The notes beneath the pieces are model-generated. The model was not told the DNA's origin, ran no database searches, and saw only the letters and a program-made list of their open reading frames with translations. Below, one piece after another: positions 63,586 through 64,000 of a stretch of DNA of 64,000 bases. The translations under genes were made by a program, and so were the position numbers. Source of the stretch: an uncultured Synechococcaceae cyanobacterium (GTDB lineage Bacteria; Cyanobacteriota; Cyanobacteriia; PCC-6307; Cyanobiaceae); the NCBI GenBank assembly GCA_902536065.1, contig CACAVZ010000002.1:78456-142455 (forward strand). The letters are read 5' to 3'. Positions within the stretch are counted from its first letter, which is position 1, and each line of letters starts with the position of its first letter.

Positions 63586-63630
63586 ATGACTGATCCTAAC
63601 TATTGGCTAATGAAAAGTGAGCGCGTCTAG
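63586..63630 (+). pseudogene. Broken start of an EVE-domain gene (right)
   Basis: MTDPNYWLMKSERV then stop. Same EVE opening as the left copy; the 19-nt core TGGCTAATGAAAAGTGAGC (63604-63622) is identical in both. Confidence 0.65.
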
Positions 63631-63690
63631 TTATTACTGGGATTTCAGGGAATCGTAATTTTTTACTCAAACTTTACTCAAACTTTTAAA

Positions 63691-64000
63691 GACTAAAAAA
63701 CTAACCGATATTGAGTTCGGTTCGAAGTAAGAAAACCCTGAAACTATTAATCTCTTTTGATGAATAGTCTTCAAATGACAAAGACACAAAGCACAAAAAC
63801 TACATTAAGTAGCAAGCTAAGTGTCTTGGAAGTAATCTGCATTAATTAAAAAGGTTTTTGTACTCGTGTGTAGGAGTGCGGGGTTAACCTTGAAACCGCT
63901 AGGCTCAAGTCCTTACGAAAAGGACAAGTCCTTAGACCACTTATACCGATAAAATATATTCATAACAAGTTTAGGTAACTTGATTCACTAGCCAAAAACT
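63691..64000. other. Non-coding right end with hairpins and tRNA-like look
   Basis: No ORF supported. Hairpins: AACCGA..TCGGTT (about 63701-63723), GCGG..CCGC (63879-63899), GTCCTT-ACGAA-AAGGAC (63909-63925). The reverse strand (AAGTGGTCTAAGGACTTG) resembles the D-arm region of a class II tRNA, but no full cloverleaf forms. May continue beyond the window. Confidence 0.35.

Larger units (their letters stand above)
63220..63690 (+). repeat. Right diverged direct repeat bracketing the Nit1C cluster
   Basis: LYP gene, A/T-rich spacer, EVE remnant and the shared tail (GGGATTTCA...CAAACTTTT), in the same order as 56735-57160. Confidence 0.65.

Noticed and set aside
1..64000. CRISPR arrays, IS elements, integrase or transposase genes
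   Set aside because: No regularly spaced repeats and no recombinase motifs seen; the bracketing repeats at 56.7 and 63.2 kb have no recombinase between them.

Overview
This is a stretch of a very AT-rich, densely packed marine picocyanobacterial chromosome, most likely high-light-adapted Prochlorococcus. Evidence: nblS (dspA) beside kaiC and kaiB, with no kaiA between kaiB and rplU; pentapeptide-repeat lumenal protein, [2Fe-2S] plant-type ferredoxin, PSII S4-domain protein, DesA-type desaturases and several high-light-inducible (hli) genes with the TTGQIIPG tail. No tool was run; assignments rest on motifs and remembered family features.

Layout. (1) 1-27.8 kb is ordinary core genome: signalling and clock (nblS, kaiC, kaiB), ribosomal L21/L27, truB, SpoIID-like protein, RNase Z, ferredoxin, prmA, serA, a tRNA-Val(GAC), murD, pirin, DUF1643, DUF2214, a GAF sensor, an HI0933-type flavoprotein and an EamA transporter. 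Two unusual enzymes stand here: a photolyase/cryptochrome-like protein whose FAD domain precedes its alpha/beta-like part, and a stand-alone NAD+-DNA-ligase adenylation domain. (2) 27.8-57 kb is an accessory, gene-sparse zone rich in tiny genes (30-70 codons), most of them single-membrane-span or cysteine-rich peptides. Among them are two desaturases, an LptF/G permease, a LOG-family protein, three hli genes, a DsrE protein and a frameshifted DUF3883 nuclease-like gene. Several tiny genes are paralogues of each other (NTxWLDxLIN, MDKxHLIxLISNS, DQDGG, E-C-x3-P and twin CX3C families). Some share leader sequences and hairpin terminators, and several have unusually good Shine-Dalgarno sequences. 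(3) 57.2-63.2 kb is a complete Nit1C-type nitrilase cluster (flavin monooxygenase divergent from MSMEG_0572-like protein, nitrilase, radical SAM, GNAT, AIR-synthase-like and a small DUF). It is bracketed by two diverged direct repeats, each holding a 49-codon gene (ending LYP) and a broken N-terminus of an EVE-domain gene, so it looks like an inserted or duplicated cassette. (4) 63.7-64 kb is non-coding with tRNA-like/hairpin sequence.

The strongest unexplained signals are: two hairpins about 170 bp apart (44.9-45.1 kb) that share a 17-nt perfect inverted complement covering their loops; the repeat-bracketed Nit1C cassette with EVE remnants; the domain-swapped photolyase homologue; the lone ligase adenylation domain; and a set of tiny-protein families amplified in the accessory zone.
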